This document shows, piece after piece, positions 1 to 8,689 of a stretch of DNA of 64,000 nt (within the stretch, counting starts at the first letter, position 1; each line of letters opens with the position of its first letter). Source of the stretch: Paracoccus aminovorans (lineage in GTDB: Bacteria > Pseudomonadota > Alphaproteobacteria > Rhodobacterales > Rhodobacteraceae). The DNA is taken from the NCBI RefSeq assembly GCF_900005615.1, contig NZ_LN832559.1, positions 898,837 to 962,836 of the forward strand, read 5' to 3'. The notes under the pieces were generated by a model that saw only the letters and a program-made list of their open reading frames with translations, did no database searches and was not told the origin of the DNA. The translations under genes and the position numbers were made by a program.

Positions 1-712
1 TGTCGGCATGCCAGGCGTCGTCGGCCAGCGCCGCCGCGCCGATTTCCAGCGCCGGGCCGGCGACCGGCCAGGGTCCGGCGCGCTCGGCCAGCCGGGCCAG
101 CAGGTCGGGGGCGCCCAGTGCGAAGCCCAGCCGCAGACCGGCGAGGCCCCAGAACTTGCCGAAGCTGCGCAGCACGGTGACATTGTCCGGCCGCCGCGCC
201 GCCACCGACAGGTCGGGGCGGGCATCGGCAAAGCTTTCGTCCACCACCAGATGCGTGACCATGCCGGCCAGGTCCGCGATCTCGGAAGGCGTGAAGCTGC
301 GCCCGTCCGGGTTGTTCGGGTTCACGATCACCGCCAGATCGGCCGCGGCCAGCCGCAGCGGGTCGGTCACCTGCTGTACCTGCCAGCCGGCGGCGGAAAG
401 GCTGGCCGCGTGTTCGTTATAGGTCGGCGACAGCACCGCCGCGTGATAGCCGGTCAGCACATGCGGCAGCAGCTGGATCGCGGCCGAGGCCCCGGCCAGC
501 GGCAGCACCTGGTCCTGGGGGCAGCCGAAGCGGCGGGCGGCGGCGGCGCGCAGCCGCGCCTGATCCGCACCCGTGGGCAGGTCCGCCAGCGCATGGGCCG
601 AGAGCGGCGCCGGCACCCAGGCCCGGCGGTTGATCCCGGTCGAGAGGTCGATCCAGTCGCCGCGACCGAAGCGTCCCGCCGCCCAGTCCGTATCGCCGCC
701 ATGGTCGCGCAT
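1..712 (-). CDS. cobC: Threonine-phosphate decarboxylase CobC (3' truncated by window edge)
   Basis: PLP enzyme of the cobalamin pathway (called CobD in enterobacteria) that decarboxylates L-threonine-O-3-phosphate to (R)-1-aminopropan-2-ol phosphate, the linker of the nucleotide loop. About 237 codons are visible, starting MRDHGGDTDWAAGRFGRGDW. The substrate loop DLSTGINRRAW is at about residues 21-31. The aminotransferase fold I motif NPNNPDGR is present, and SFGKFWGLAGLRLGF carries the presumed PLP lysine. The family is usually about 320-340 residues, so roughly the last 90-100 are outside the window. The gene diverges from the YbjN-domain gene across 232 bp. I saw no cobalamin riboswitch upstream, so if this gene is B12-controlled the element is not here. 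A histidinol-phosphate aminotransferase-like role is the main alternative, but the N-terminal STGIN motif favours CobC. Confidence 0.85.
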   Translation of the reverse strand, partial: MRDHGGDTDWAAGRFGRGDWIDLSTGINRRAWVPAPLSAHALADLPTGADQARLRAAAARRFGCPQDQVLPLAGASAAIQLLPHVLTGYHAAVLSPTYNEHAASLSAAGWQVQQVTDPLRLAAADLAVIVNPNNPDGRSFTPSEIADLAGMVTHLVVDESFADARPDLSVAARRPDNVTVLRSFGKFWGLAGLRLGFALGAPDLLARLAERAGPWPVAGPALEIGAAALADDAWHAD

Positions 713-828
713 CCCGGTTTCTCCTGCCGCCTGTTGCCCGGCGGTTGAAGCCTGCCGGCCCGGCCGGGTCAAGCGTCCGCCGCCGGGTCGGGTGCCGGCA
801 GTAACGGAATTTTCGCTTTACACCCTCA

Positions 829-841
829 TGGAACGGTTCCA
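829..841. promoter_or_regulatory. Palindrome in the cobC / YbjN divergent intergenic region
   Basis: The 232-bp spacer between cobC and the YbjN gene contains the perfect dyad TGGAAC-G-GTTCCA, which could be an operator for either gene. An AT-richer stretch around 805-850 is the likely promoter area, but I could not place a convincing -35/-10 pair. The dyad does not match the GTTC-N7-GTTC SOS box. Confidence 0.3.
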
Positions 842-944
842 CGATATATGGTAGGCGCACCGGGCGGGTCACGCCGGGTGTAGTCCGCGCCACAACGGAT
901 TGGGGATAACTTCGATCCAAGCGCAGGCAGGCAGGGGGACAGGC

Positions 945-1445
945 ATGGCACAGATGGACTTCATCCACAGCGACGACATCCATCCCATCGACATCGTCGA
1001 GACGGTCGCCGCGCATCACGCATGGGACTTCGACCGCCTGGCCGAGGACCAGATCGCCATGGTGGTCGAGGGCCAGTGGCGCAGCTATTCCATCACGCTG
1101 GCCTGGTCGCCGGGCGAAGAGGTGCTGCGGTTGATCTGCACCTTCGACATGGACCCTCCGTCCGAGCGGCTGCCGGCGCTCTACGAGGTGCTGAACCTGG
1201 CCAACGACCAGGTCTGGGACGGCGGCTTCACCTTCTGGGCGCCGCAGAAGCTGATGGTCTGGCGCTATGGCCTGGTTCTGGCGGGCGACGCCATGGCCGC
1301 GCCGGCGCAGATCGACCAGATGATCCGCAGCGCGGTCGAGAACGCGGAACGCTTTTATCCCTGCTTCCAGCTGGCCTGCTGGGGCGATGCCACGCCCGCC
1401 GCCGCCATGGACATCGCCATGGCCGAAGCCTACGGTCGCGCCTGA
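945..1445 (+). CDS. YbjN domain-containing protein
   Basis: A 166-residue soluble protein of the YbjN family (PF10722, annotated as a putative sensory transduction regulator), whose molecular function is not established. The family core is visible as a compact alpha/beta sequence with the run YEVLNLANDQVWDGGFTFW near residue 80 and a C-terminal helix beginning about AQIDQMIRSAVENAERF. An ATG at 900 in the same frame would add 15 residues. The start at 945 is preferred because AGGGGGA lies about 8 nt upstream and the protein then begins MAQMDFIHSDDIHPIDIVET, as family members do. proC follows after 24 nt, so the two are probably cotranscribed. Confidence 0.8.
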   Translation: MAQMDFIHSDDIHPIDIVETVAAHHAWDFDRLAEDQIAMVVEGQWRSYSITLAWSPGEEVLRLICTFDMDPPSERLPALYEVLNLANDQVWDGGFTFWAPQKLMVWRYGLVLAGDAMAAPAQIDQMIRSAVENAERFYPCFQLACWGDATPAAAMDIAMAEAYGRA

Positions 1446-1469
1446 AAGGCCAGGACACGGGGCAAGGAC

Positions 1470-2273
1470 ATGGATTTCTCGGATGTGAACGCGCGCGGGC
1501 TGGTGCTGGTCGGCTGCGGGCGCATGGGCGGCGCGCTGCTGGACGGCTGGCTGAAGGGCGGGCTGGCGGCGCGGGCGGTGCATGTGCTGGACCCGCATCC
1601 CCGGGCCGAACTGTCGGATCTGGGTATTTCAGTAAACGGAAAGTTGCCGGCGGACCCGGCCGTGCTGGTCATTGCCGTGAAGCCGCAGATGATGGCCGAT
1701 GTCCTGCCGCGGCTGTCGGTCGGGGCGGAGACGCTGGTGGTCTCGGTCGCGGCGGGGGTGACGCTGGGCGCCTATGAGGCCGCCTTTCCGGCCGCGCCGA
1801 TCGTGCGGACCATGCCGAACACGCCGGCGGCCATCGGGCAGGGCATCACCGCGATCATCGGCAACGCCCGCACCGGCGCGGCCGAGATGGCGCTGGCCGA
1901 GGCGCTGATGTCCGCCATCGGCCGCGTCGTGCGGCTGGAACGCGAGGATCAGATGGACGCGGTGACGGCGCTGTCCGGCTCGGGTCCCGCCTATGTCTTT
2001 CATATGATCGAGGCCATGGCCGCGGCGGGCGTCGCCGAGGGGCTGGCGCCCGCGCTGTCGCTGGCCCTGGCGCGCGCCACCGTGGCCGGCGCCGGCGCCC
2101 TGGCGGTGGCCGAGGACGAGGATCCGGCGAGGCTGCGCGAGGCCGTCACCTCTCCGGGCGGAACCACGGCGGCGGGGCTGCGCGCGTTGATGGACCCCGA
2201 CAGCGGCCTGCCGCCGCTGATGCGGCGCACCATCGCCGCGGCGGCCGCGCGCGGGCGCGAGTTGGGGAAATGA
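1470..2273 (+). CDS. proC: Pyrroline-5-carboxylate reductase
   Basis: Catalyses the last step of proline synthesis, NAD(P)H-dependent reduction of 1-pyrroline-5-carboxylate, in the cytoplasm. The 267-residue product has the usual family length. The N-terminal Rossmann motif [15 protein letters not shown] is at about residues 12-26 and the central motif [16 protein letters not shown] is intact. The C-terminal dimerisation and active-site block contains [17 protein letters not shown] and the signature [16 protein letters not shown]. The TGA stop overlaps the ATG of csaA in an ATGA arrangement, so the two are translationally coupled. The codon use looks native. Confidence 0.95.
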   Translation: MDFSDVNARGLVLVGCGRMGGALLDGWLKGGLAARAVHVLDPHPRAELSDLGISVNGKLPADPAVLVIAVKPQMMADVLPRLSVGAETLVVSVAAGVTLGAYEAAFPAAPIVRTMPNTPAAIGQGITAIIGNARTGAAEMALAEALMSAIGRVVRLEREDQMDAVTALSGSGPAYVFHMIEAMAAAGVAEGLAPALSLALARATVAGAGALAVAEDEDPARLREAVTSPGGTTAAGLRALMDPDSGLPPLMRRTIAAAAARGRELGK

Positions 2274-2602
2274 TCGGCTACGAGGATTTCGCCAAGGTCG
2301 ATATCCGCGTCGGCCGCATCATCCGGGCCGAGTCCTTTCCCGAGGCGAGGAAGCCCGCCTTCAAGCTGTGGGTGGATTTCGGCCCCGAGATCGGCGAGCG
2401 GCGCTCTTCGGCCCAGCTGACCGCGCATTACACGCCCGAGACGCTGGTGGGCCGGCAGGTGCTGGGGGTGGTGAACTTTCCGCCGCGCCAGATAGGCCCG
2501 GTGCGATCCGAGGTGCTGGTGCTGGGCCTGCCCGATGCGGCGGGCGATGTGGTGCTGATCGCGCCCGAACGCGAGGTGCCGCTGGGCGGCCGGATGTATT
2601 GA
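2270..2602 (+). CDS. csaA: tRNA-binding / chaperone-like protein CsaA
   Basis: A single tRNA-binding OB-fold domain (Trbp111/CsaA family) of 110 residues, the full length of this family. The N-terminal segment [21 protein letters not shown] and the C-terminal [20 protein letters not shown] are characteristic. Bacillus CsaA has chaperone and export-related activity, and related domains bind tRNA structure; the function in alphaproteobacteria is not settled. It overlaps proC by 4 nt (ATGA) and is 52 nt upstream of the CorA gene, so it probably belongs to the YbjN-proC-csaA transcript. Confidence 0.88.
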   Translation: MIGYEDFAKVDIRVGRIIRAESFPEARKPAFKLWVDFGPEIGERRSSAQLTAHYTPETLVGRQVLGVVNFPPRQIGPVRSEVLVLGLPDAAGDVVLIAPEREVPLGGRMY

Positions 2603-2654
2603 GGCGCGGGATTGCCGGGCCGGTGCGCAGGCGCCGGGACCGGATGGGGGCGGG

Positions 2655-3614
2655 ATGCTTTACAGCTATGTCAGCCAGGGTTTGGGGCTTGTGCCGCAGC
2701 CGCAGGGCGCGGTGCTGGCCGATGCGATCTGGATCGACCTCTATCGCCCGCTGGAGTCGCAGGTGCGGGCGGTCTCGGCGCTGGGCTACGACGTGCCGAC
2801 GCTGGCCGACATGGAAGAGATCGAGATCTCGAGCCGGCTTTATACCGACAACGGCCGGATCTACATGACCGCCGTGCTGCCGGGGCAATTGCCCGACGGC
2901 ACCCAGGTCGCCATGCCGGTGACCTTCATCCTGGACCAGCACCGGCTGGTCACCGTGCGCCACCACGCGCCCCGTCCCTTCGAGACCTTCCCGCCCCGCG
3001 CCGACCGTTCGAGCAGCGGCTGCGGCTCGCCCGCCCGGGTGTTCCTGGGGCTGATCGAGGACATCGTCGGCCGGCTCGCCGACCTTTCCGAGGGCGTCGC
3101 CCGGGCGCTGGACGCGACGGCGGCAAAGGTTCTGACCATGAGCTCGGCCCGGGACGCGGGCTCGTTGCAGGTCTCGCTGGTGACGGTGGGCCGGCAGGCC
3201 GAACTGATGAGCCGGGTGCGCATGGGGCTGTTGTCGATGGAGCGCATCCTGGCCTATCACGCCGCCAATTCCGCGCATCAGCCCGACAGTTCCGTGCTGC
3301 GCCCGCTGCACGGCGCGCTGCAACGCGACATCCAGGCGCTGGAGGTGCATGCCGATTTCCTGGGCTCGCGCATCGCCATGACGGTGGATGCGACCATGGG
3401 CATGATCGGATTGCAGCAGAACGACCGGGTGCGCATCCTGTCGGTGGTGGCGGCGCTGTTCCTGCCGCCGACGCTGATCGCCAGCATCTACGGCATGAAC
3501 TTCTCTCATATGCCGGAGCTGGAGCTGACCTGGGGATTCCCCATGGCGCTGGGGCTGATGGTCGGCTCGGCCGTCGTCACCTTCCTGGTGCTGAAATGGA
3601 AGAACTGGCTCTAG
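2655..3614 (+). CDS. CorA family divalent cation channel
   Basis: A 319-residue inner-membrane protein of the CorA/ZntB family. A long cytoplasmic N-terminal domain (to about residue 250) leads into two C-terminal transmembrane helices, the first starting near ILSVVAALFLPPTLIASIYG and the second near GFPMALGLMVGSAVVTFLVL. The signature GMN tripeptide that forms the selectivity loop is present in YGMNFSHMPE. The length and GMN motif fit a Mg2+/Co2+ or Zn2+ channel; the sequence alone does not distinguish these. Its TAG stop shares the tetranucleotide CTAG with the stop of the convergent DUF1045 gene. Confidence 0.88.
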   Translation: MLYSYVSQGLGLVPQPQGAVLADAIWIDLYRPLESQVRAVSALGYDVPTLADMEEIEISSRLYTDNGRIYMTAVLPGQLPDGTQVAMPVTFILDQHRLVTVRHHAPRPFETFPPRADRSSSGCGSPARVFLGLIEDIVGRLADLSEGVARALDATAAKVLTMSSARDAGSLQVSLVTVGRQAELMSRVRMGLLSMERILAYHAANSAHQPDSSVLRPLHGALQRDIQALEVHADFLGSRIAMTVDATMGMIGLQQNDRVRILSVVAALFLPPTLIASIYGMNFSHMPELELTWGFPMALGLMVGSAVVTFLVLKWKNWL

Positions 3615-4285
3615 CCGCGCAGGGGCACCTCTTCGATCATGCGCAAGAAGCCGTCCTCGTCCTCGCCCATCAGTGCCACGGCGGCGACGGGCATGGGTGC
3701 CGCGACCAGCGGCGCCAGATGCGGCGCGAGCGCCTGCCGCAGCGCCTCGGCCCGGGGCGGGGGCAGTTGGCCGGAGAGGGTCAGGTGATACTGGAACAGG
3801 TCCAGCACGAAGGGATAGCCCCAGTGGTCCAGATGCGCGCGGGCCTGCGGGGGAAGGGCGTCGGGGTTGCGGCGGTCGCGCTCGGCCCCGGTCAGCGGCG
3901 CGCGCAGATCGTCGAGCCGCGTGACCAGCGCCGATTCCAGCGCCAGCAGTTCCGTCGGCTGATGGAGTGGGCGCAGCGCCAGGAAGCCCCAGTCGCAGCG
4001 CGGCTCCAGGTCCAGCGCGAAGGGCGCCAGATGGTCGCAGACCAGCCGCAGGCGGCGGGCCAGGTCCTCGGGCGTGCGGCCTTCGGCGAGATGAAAAGGG
4101 GCCTTCAGCGTGGCGTGGAAGCCGTAGCGGCGCGGCACGGTGGTGACGGTCTCGACGTCGGGGGGCAGGCCCTCGGGGCGCAGATGGACCAGCCCGTGCC
4201 GCGCGTCCCAGCCCAGCCAGGCGCTGCCGAAATCGCCCAAGGGTCCCTGGGGCAGGTGATAGACCGCATAGCGCCGGAACCGCAT
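3611..4285 (-). CDS. DUF1045 family protein, putative 2H phosphodiesterase
   Basis: A 224-residue cytoplasmic protein of the DUF1045 family, the one annotated in phosphonate operons as a phn-associated protein. It carries two HxT/S motifs of the 2H phosphoesterase superfamily, HATLKAPF near residue 60 and HLTLSG near residue 170, which would supply the two catalytic histidines. The ATG at 4285 (MRFRRYAVYHLPQGPL) is chosen because the alpha/beta fold begins there. No phosphonate or C-P lyase gene is nearby, so the substrate is unknown. It converges on the CorA gene with stops sharing CTAG and diverges from DUF475 across 88 bp. Confidence 0.82.
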   Translation of the reverse strand: MRFRRYAVYHLPQGPLGDFGSAWLGWDARHGLVHLRPEGLPPDVETVTTVPRRYGFHATLKAPFHLAEGRTPEDLARRLRLVCDHLAPFALDLEPRCDWGFLALRPLHQPTELLALESALVTRLDDLRAPLTGAERDRRNPDALPPQARAHLDHWGYPFVLDLFQYHLTLSGQLPPPRAEALRQALAPHLAPLVAAPMPVAAVALMGEDEDGFLRMIEEVPLRG

Positions 4286-4316
4286 GAACCCTCTTTCCGC
4301 CCCTGAAAGGCTTGCC

Positions 4317-4345
4317 TTGCCCGTCTTGCCGGCAAAGCCTATGAC
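4317..4345 (+). promoter_or_regulatory. Putative sigma-70-type promoter for the DUF475 gene
   Basis: TTGCCC (4317-4322), 17-nt spacer, TATGAC (4340-4345). The predicted transcript would start about 20-25 nt before the ATG at 4374. Pattern match only. Confidence 0.45.
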
Positions 4346-4373
4346 CGGGGAAGCAGCGGCACAAGGACGGCGC

Positions 4374-5444
4374 ATGAGATCGACCCTCAGCTATATGACC
4401 TGGCCCTTCATCGTCACCGGCCTCGGCCTCGGGCTGGCAGCTGCTCTGGGCTGGCAATACAGCGGCACCGGCTCGGGCGCGCTGGGCTTTTTCCTGATCG
4501 CGGCCATCCTCGCGGTGCTGGAAATCTCGCTCTCCTTCGACAATGCCATCGTGAATGCGCAGAAGCTGAAGCAGATGACGCCGAAATGGCAGCACCGCTT
4601 CCTGACCTGGGGCATCGTCATCGCGGTCTTCGGGATGCGGGTGATCTTTCCGCTGCTGGTGGTGGTGATCGCCGCCCGGCTCGCGCCGTGGGAGGCGCTG
4701 CGCCTGGCCGCGACCCGGCCGCAGGAATATTCCGAGATCATCCACCAGGCGCATCTGCCCATCGCGGCCTTCGGTGGTGCCTTCCTGATGCTGGTGGCGC
4801 TGAACTATTTCTTCGACGAGGCCAAGGATGTCGACTGGATCAAGGGCGTCGAATCCTTCCTGCGCCGCCTGGGCGAGATCCGCGGCATGGAGATCGGCTT
4901 CGTGCTGGTCTGCATGCTGGCGATCCTGCACTGGCTGCCGGATGCCAGCGAACATACCTTCATCATCGCGGCGATTTGGGGCGTGATCACCTATCTCGGC
5001 GTCGACATGCTGGGCCATGTGCTGGACCGCTGGGGCGGCGGGCCGACCTCGGGCGATATGGCGCGCGGCGGCCTCGGCGCCTTCCTCTATCTCGAGGTGC
5101 TGGACGCCTCCTTCAGCTTCGACGGCGTGATCGGCGCCTTCGCCCTGACGCAAAACCTGTTCCTGATCGCCATCGGCCTGGGCATCGGCGCGATGTATGT
5201 GCGCTCGATGACGGTGATGCTGGTCGAGCGCGGCACGCTGGCCGCCTTTCGCTACCTCGAGCATGGCGCCTTCTGGTCGATCCTGGTGCTGTCGGTGCTG
5301 ATGTTCGTCCAGACCCTGCGCCCGATCCCCGAGGCCGTGACCGGCCTTCTGGGCGCCTGCTTCATCGGCATGGCCTTCCTCAGTTCGCTGGCCTGGCGCC
5401 GCCGCCACCCCGAGGCGGCCGAGGAAACCATCGACGAAGACTGA
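4374..5444 (+). CDS. DUF475 family membrane protein (TerC superfamily)
   Basis: A 356-residue polytopic inner-membrane protein of the DUF475 family, distantly related to TerC (tellurium resistance / metal handling). About nine hydrophobic helices are visible. Two conserved acidic membrane motifs stand out, SLSFDNAIVNA (near residue 54) and LDASFSFDGVIGAF (near residue 243), as expected for the duplicated TerC-like core. The ATG at 4374 is preferred over one at 4284 because AAGGA precedes it by about 8 nt and the upstream extension is not membrane-like. It stands alone with its own promoter and ends at a strong inverted repeat. The transported substrate is unknown; Mn2+ export by TerC relatives is the nearest precedent. 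Confidence 0.85.
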   Translation: MRSTLSYMTWPFIVTGLGLGLAAALGWQYSGTGSGALGFFLIAAILAVLEISLSFDNAIVNAQKLKQMTPKWQHRFLTWGIVIAVFGMRVIFPLLVVVIAARLAPWEALRLAATRPQEYSEIIHQAHLPIAAFGGAFLMLVALNYFFDEAKDVDWIKGVESFLRRLGEIRGMEIGFVLVCMLAILHWLPDASEHTFIIAAIWGVITYLGVDMLGHVLDRWGGGPTSGDMARGGLGAFLYLEVLDASFSFDGVIGAFALTQNLFLIAIGLGIGAMYVRSMTVMLVERGTLAAFRYLEHGAFWSILVLSVLMFVQTLRPIPEAVTGLLGACFIGMAFLSSLAWRRRHPEAAEETIDED

Positions 5445-5462
5445 ACCGGCCTCGGTTTCTTC

Positions 5463-5522
5463 GTTCCCAAAATACTCCCTTGGCCGCGCATCCGGGCACG
5501 GCCACAGGAGTATTTGGGGAAC
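5463..5522. terminator. Bidirectional hairpin between convergent DUF475 and aminopeptidase genes
   Basis: A 16-nt arm GTTCCCAAAATACTCC (5463-5478) pairs with GGAGTATTTGGGGAAC (5507-5522) with a single mismatch. A smaller GGCC/GGCC stem lies in the loop. Its position between two convergent genes suggests a two-way terminator. A single arm of the same sequence recurs at 50455-50468. Confidence 0.65.
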
Positions 5523-5548
5523 AGAGAAGCCCTGCGACGGGGCCGTCG

Positions 5549-7366
5549 TCAGGCGACCCCGCCCAGGGGTCGCGTCGCCAGGAACAGCCAGTCGCGCGCC
5601 TCGACCGTGACCAGGGGCGCGATCTTTTGCCAGACCTCGGCGTGATAGGCGTCGAGCCAGTCGCGCTCGTCCTGCGACAGCAGCGCGGGGTCGATTAGCC
5701 GACGGTCGATGGGGGCGAAGGTCAGGGTCTCGAAGCCCAGCATGGCGCGGCCGTCGGCGCCTTCGCGCGGTTCGACCACGATCAGGTTCTCGATGCGGAT
5801 GCCGAATGCGCCCTCGCGGTAATAGCCGGGTTCGTTCGACAGGATCATGCCGGGGGCCAGCGGGATCTCGGAGATGCGCGAGATCCGCACCGGCCCTTCG
5901 TGCACCGACAGGCCCGCGCCGACGCCGTGGCCGGTACCGTGGTCGTAGTCCATGCCCTCGGACCAGAGCGGCGCCCGCGCCAGCGCGTCGATGTGGCAGC
6001 CCGCGACCCCTTGCGGGAATTGCACCCGCGACACCGCGATCATGCCTTGCAGCACCCGGGTATAGGGGCGGCGCACGGCGGCATCGACCGGGCCCATCGG
6101 CAGGGTGCGGGTGATGTCGGTCGTGCCCATGGCATATTGGCCGCCGGAATCGACCAGCAGCACCTGGCCGGGCAGGATGCGCAGGTCGCTGGCGCGACTG
6201 ACGTGGTAATGCGGGATCGCCGCATGCGGGCCGGTGGCCGCGATGGTGTCGAAGCTGATGTCGAGGATGCCGCGCGCCCGGCGCAGTTCCTCGAGCTTTT
6301 CGGCGACGTCGATCTCGGTCAGCGGCTGCTCGTCCAGCTGCGGGGCGCGGGCGTCGAGCCAGTGCAGCAGTTCGGTCGCCGCCGCGCCGTCCAGCAGATG
6401 CGCCTCGCGCATGCCGGCGACCTCGGCCGGGTTCTTCTGCGCCTTCGGCAGGATCACCGGGTCGGGGCCCTCGGCGATGGGGGTGTTCATGCTTTCGATC
6501 AGCGTGAAGACCTGATCCGGCGCGCTGGCCGGGTCGACCCGCACCGGACCGGAGAGATTGGTCAGCGCCGGGATCAGCGCCTCGGGCGGCAGGACCGAGA
6601 CCGCGTTGCCGAGCGCCGCCCGCACCTCGGCGTCGAATTTCGCCGGATTGGCGAAGACCGCGACATGGCCGTTGTCCTCGATGATGGCGAAGCCCTGCAC
6701 CACCGGGTTCCGGGGCACGTCGGCGCCGCGGATGTTCAGAAGCCAACTCAGCGAATCGGGCAGGGTCAGCACCGCCGCGCGCTGGCCCGCCGCGCGCAGG
6801 CCGGCGGCGATGCGGGCGCGCTTGTCGGCGGCGCTTTCGCCGGCCACCGCATCGGGCCACAGCCGCACCGCGCCCGCCGGAGGTTCGGGCTGGTCGGGCC
6901 AGATCGCATCGACCGGATTATGCTCGACCGCGATCAGCGCGATGCCCGAGCCGGTCAGGCCCTGTTCCAGTATGCGGATCTCGGCCCGCGTATGCAGCCA
7001 GGGGTCATAGCCGATGCGGCCGCCCTCGGGCAGGGCGTCGCGCAGCCAGGCGGCGGGTTTGACCTCGGGCCAGGGCACCGGGGTGAAGGTCGACGTGTCG
7101 ACCTCTGCTTTGACCTGGACGCGGTAGCGGCCGTCGATGAAGACGCCGGCGCGGTCCGGGGCGACGATGCAGAAGCCGGCGCTGCCGGTGAAGCCGGTCA
7201 GCCAGGCCAGCCGCGCGTCCCGGTCCGCGACATATTCGCCCTGATGCGCGTCGGCCCGGGGCACCAGGAAGCCGTCCAGATCGCGCGCCGCCAGCTCGCG
7301 CCGCAGCGCGGCCAGCCGCGGCGGGTGGCGGGTCGGGTCGGAATCGCTGTCGTAATCCTGGAACAT
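5549..7366 (-). CDS. Xaa-Pro aminopeptidase (M24B family)
   Basis: Releases N-terminal residues preceding proline from peptides, in the cytoplasm. The 605-residue protein has the three-part architecture of long aminopeptidase P: two creatinase-like N-terminal domains (about 1-300), a pita-bread M24 catalytic domain and a short C-terminal extension (DWLDAYHAEVWQKIAPL). Dinuclear metal ligands are visible: the two aspartates in LLVDSGGQYAMGTTDITRT, the histidine in HGTGHGVGAGLSVHEGP and the glutamates in SNEPGYYREGAFG and GIRIENL. It lies 24 nt downstream of the GT4 gene and is probably the last gene of that transcript. Confidence 0.93.
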   Translation of the reverse strand: MFQDYDSDSDPTRHPPRLAALRRELAARDLDGFLVPRADAHQGEYVADRDARLAWLTGFTGSAGFCIVAPDRAGVFIDGRYRVQVKAEVDTSTFTPVPWPEVKPAAWLRDALPEGGRIGYDPWLHTRAEIRILEQGLTGSGIALIAVEHNPVDAIWPDQPEPPAGAVRLWPDAVAGESAADKRARIAAGLRAAGQRAAVLTLPDSLSWLLNIRGADVPRNPVVQGFAIIEDNGHVAVFANPAKFDAEVRAALGNAVSVLPPEALIPALTNLSGPVRVDPASAPDQVFTLIESMNTPIAEGPDPVILPKAQKNPAEVAGMREAHLLDGAAATELLHWLDARAPQLDEQPLTEIDVAEKLEELRRARGILDISFDTIAATGPHAAIPHYHVSRASDLRILPGQVLLVDSGGQYAMGTTDITRTLPMGPVDAAVRRPYTRVLQGMIAVSRVQFPQGVAGCHIDALARAPLWSEGMDYDHGTGHGVGAGLSVHEGPVRISRISEIPLAPGMILSNEPGYYREGAFGIRIENLIVVEPREGADGRAMLGFETLTFAPIDRRLIDPALLSQDERDWLDAYHAEVWQKIAPLVTVEARDWLFLATRPLGGVA

Positions 7367-7390
7367 GGTCCTCTTGTCCTTGCTGCCCGA

Positions 7391-8689
7391 TCAGGCGCCG
7401 GCGGCGGCCGCGGAGGCCGGGGCGGCGGTGGGGCGCGCCGCCCCCATCGCCTCGGCCGCGCCGGGCACGGTGCGCGCAAGCCCGTCGGCCACCGCCTGAG
7501 CGCTGCGGCGGTGGTGGAAATCGGCTGCCACCCGGGCGCGCGAGGCCTGGGCCAGCCGCCGCGCCTCTTCGGGGTCGGCATGGAGCCGGGCGATCTCGGC
7601 CGCCATGGCCGCGGGGGCCTCGGCCGGGACCAGGATCGCGTCGCGCCCCGAGGTGATCAGCTCGTGGTTGCCGCCGACATCGGTCACGACCACCGGCATC
7701 TCCATCGCCATGGCTTCCATGATGGCGACCGCGATGCCTTCGTTCAGGCTGGCCAGCGCGAAGACATGGGCATTTTCCAGCCCCTCGCGCACCCGCGCCT
7801 CGCCGACCGCGCCCAGCAGGGTCACGGCGTCGCCCAGGCCCTTTTCGGCGATCAGCGCGTCGATCTGGCGGTGATAGCCGCTGCCGCCCTGTTCGTCCTC
7901 GCCGGCGATCTCCAGCCGGGCGTCGATGCCCTGCGCGCGCAGCAGCCGCACCGTCTCGATCAGGTGGTCGTGGCCCTTGACCGCGTTCAGCCGGCCGCAG
8001 CTGAAGATCCGCAGCGGCTCGCCGGGGGCGGGCGGCTGCCAGGGTGTGCTGCGCCGGATCTGGGCCAGATCAACGCCCATCGGCGCGATATTGACCACCG
8101 GCGGCAGGTCGTCGCCGATGTCGCGCTGCGCCACGCCCATCAGCAGGCGCGAGATGATGGTGGCGAAGCGCGCATGCCGCCATTTCTGGCGCTGGTTCGG
8201 GCCGTAGCCGTCCAGAGTCGGCCCGTGCAGGGTCAGGCTGTAGCCGGGGCCGCCCAGCCGCTCGGCGAACATGGCGATATTGGCGCTGTCGGCGCAGGAA
8301 TGCACGTGCACATGCGTCCAGCCGCCTTCGCGCGCGATGCGCTTGAGCTGCGCGCCCATGGCCAGCAGCGCCAGCAGCCGCAGCCGCTGCTTGGGTCCGC
8401 CCGGGGCCTCGGCCCGCAGCAGCGCACCCAGCGCGCGCAGGGTCCCCGCCGGGGCGCGCAGCAGCTCGGCCAGGATGCCCGCCAGGGCCGGGCCCGAGAC
8501 CGGCATCAGGTAGCGCGTCTGCCCCTGCGCCTCGGCCGCCCAGCTGTGCGAGGCGATGGCGCGGGGCGGGCGCCGGGTCGAGACCAGCTGCGCCTCGACG
8601 CCCAGCTCGGCCAGGGCCTGCCGCTCGCGCCACAGGAAGATATGGGTCTGCCCGGGAAATTCGGGAATGAAGAAACCAATGCGCAACAC
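7391..8689 (-). CDS. Glycosyltransferase family 4 protein
   Basis: A 432-residue GT-B glycosyltransferase. The N-terminal acceptor domain starts MLRIGFFIPEFPGQTHIFLW. The C-terminal nucleotide-sugar domain contains FSCGRLNAVKGHDHLIE and ends in the family's E-x7-E region, seen here as ALASLNEGIAVAIMEAMAMEMPVVVTD. The last roughly 25 residues are Ala/Pro-rich low complexity. No other polysaccharide gene is adjacent: it sits between cobT (80 bp upstream) and the aminopeptidase (24 bp downstream), so its acceptor and product cannot be inferred. It resembles exopolysaccharide GT4 enzymes (EpsE/WcaC-like). Confidence 0.88.
   Translation of the reverse strand: MLRIGFFIPEFPGQTHIFLWRERQALAELGVEAQLVSTRRPPRAIASHSWAAEAQGQTRYLMPVSGPALAGILAELLRAPAGTLRALGALLRAEAPGGPKQRLRLLALLAMGAQLKRIAREGGWTHVHVHSCADSANIAMFAERLGGPGYSLTLHGPTLDGYGPNQRQKWRHARFATIISRLLMGVAQRDIGDDLPPVVNIAPMGVDLAQIRRSTPWQPPAPGEPLRIFSCGRLNAVKGHDHLIETVRLLRAQGIDARLEIAGEDEQGGSGYHRQIDALIAEKGLGDAVTLLGAVGEARVREGLENAHVFALASLNEGIAVAIMEAMAMEMPVVVTDVGGNHELITSGRDAILVPAEAPAAMAAEIARLHADPEEARRLAQASRARVAADFHHRRSAQAVADGLARTVPGAAEAMGAARPTAAPASAAAAGA

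Noticed and set aside
713..944. Possible cobalamin riboswitch upstream of cobC
   Set aside because: No B12-box-like core or supporting stems could be found; the only structure is a short palindrome.
2361..6860. A 1499-codon open frame on the minus strand
   Set aside because: It runs antisense to or out of frame with proC-adjacent genes, CorA, DUF475 and the aminopeptidase. It is Arg/Pro/Gly-rich without domains, a typical artefact of high GC.
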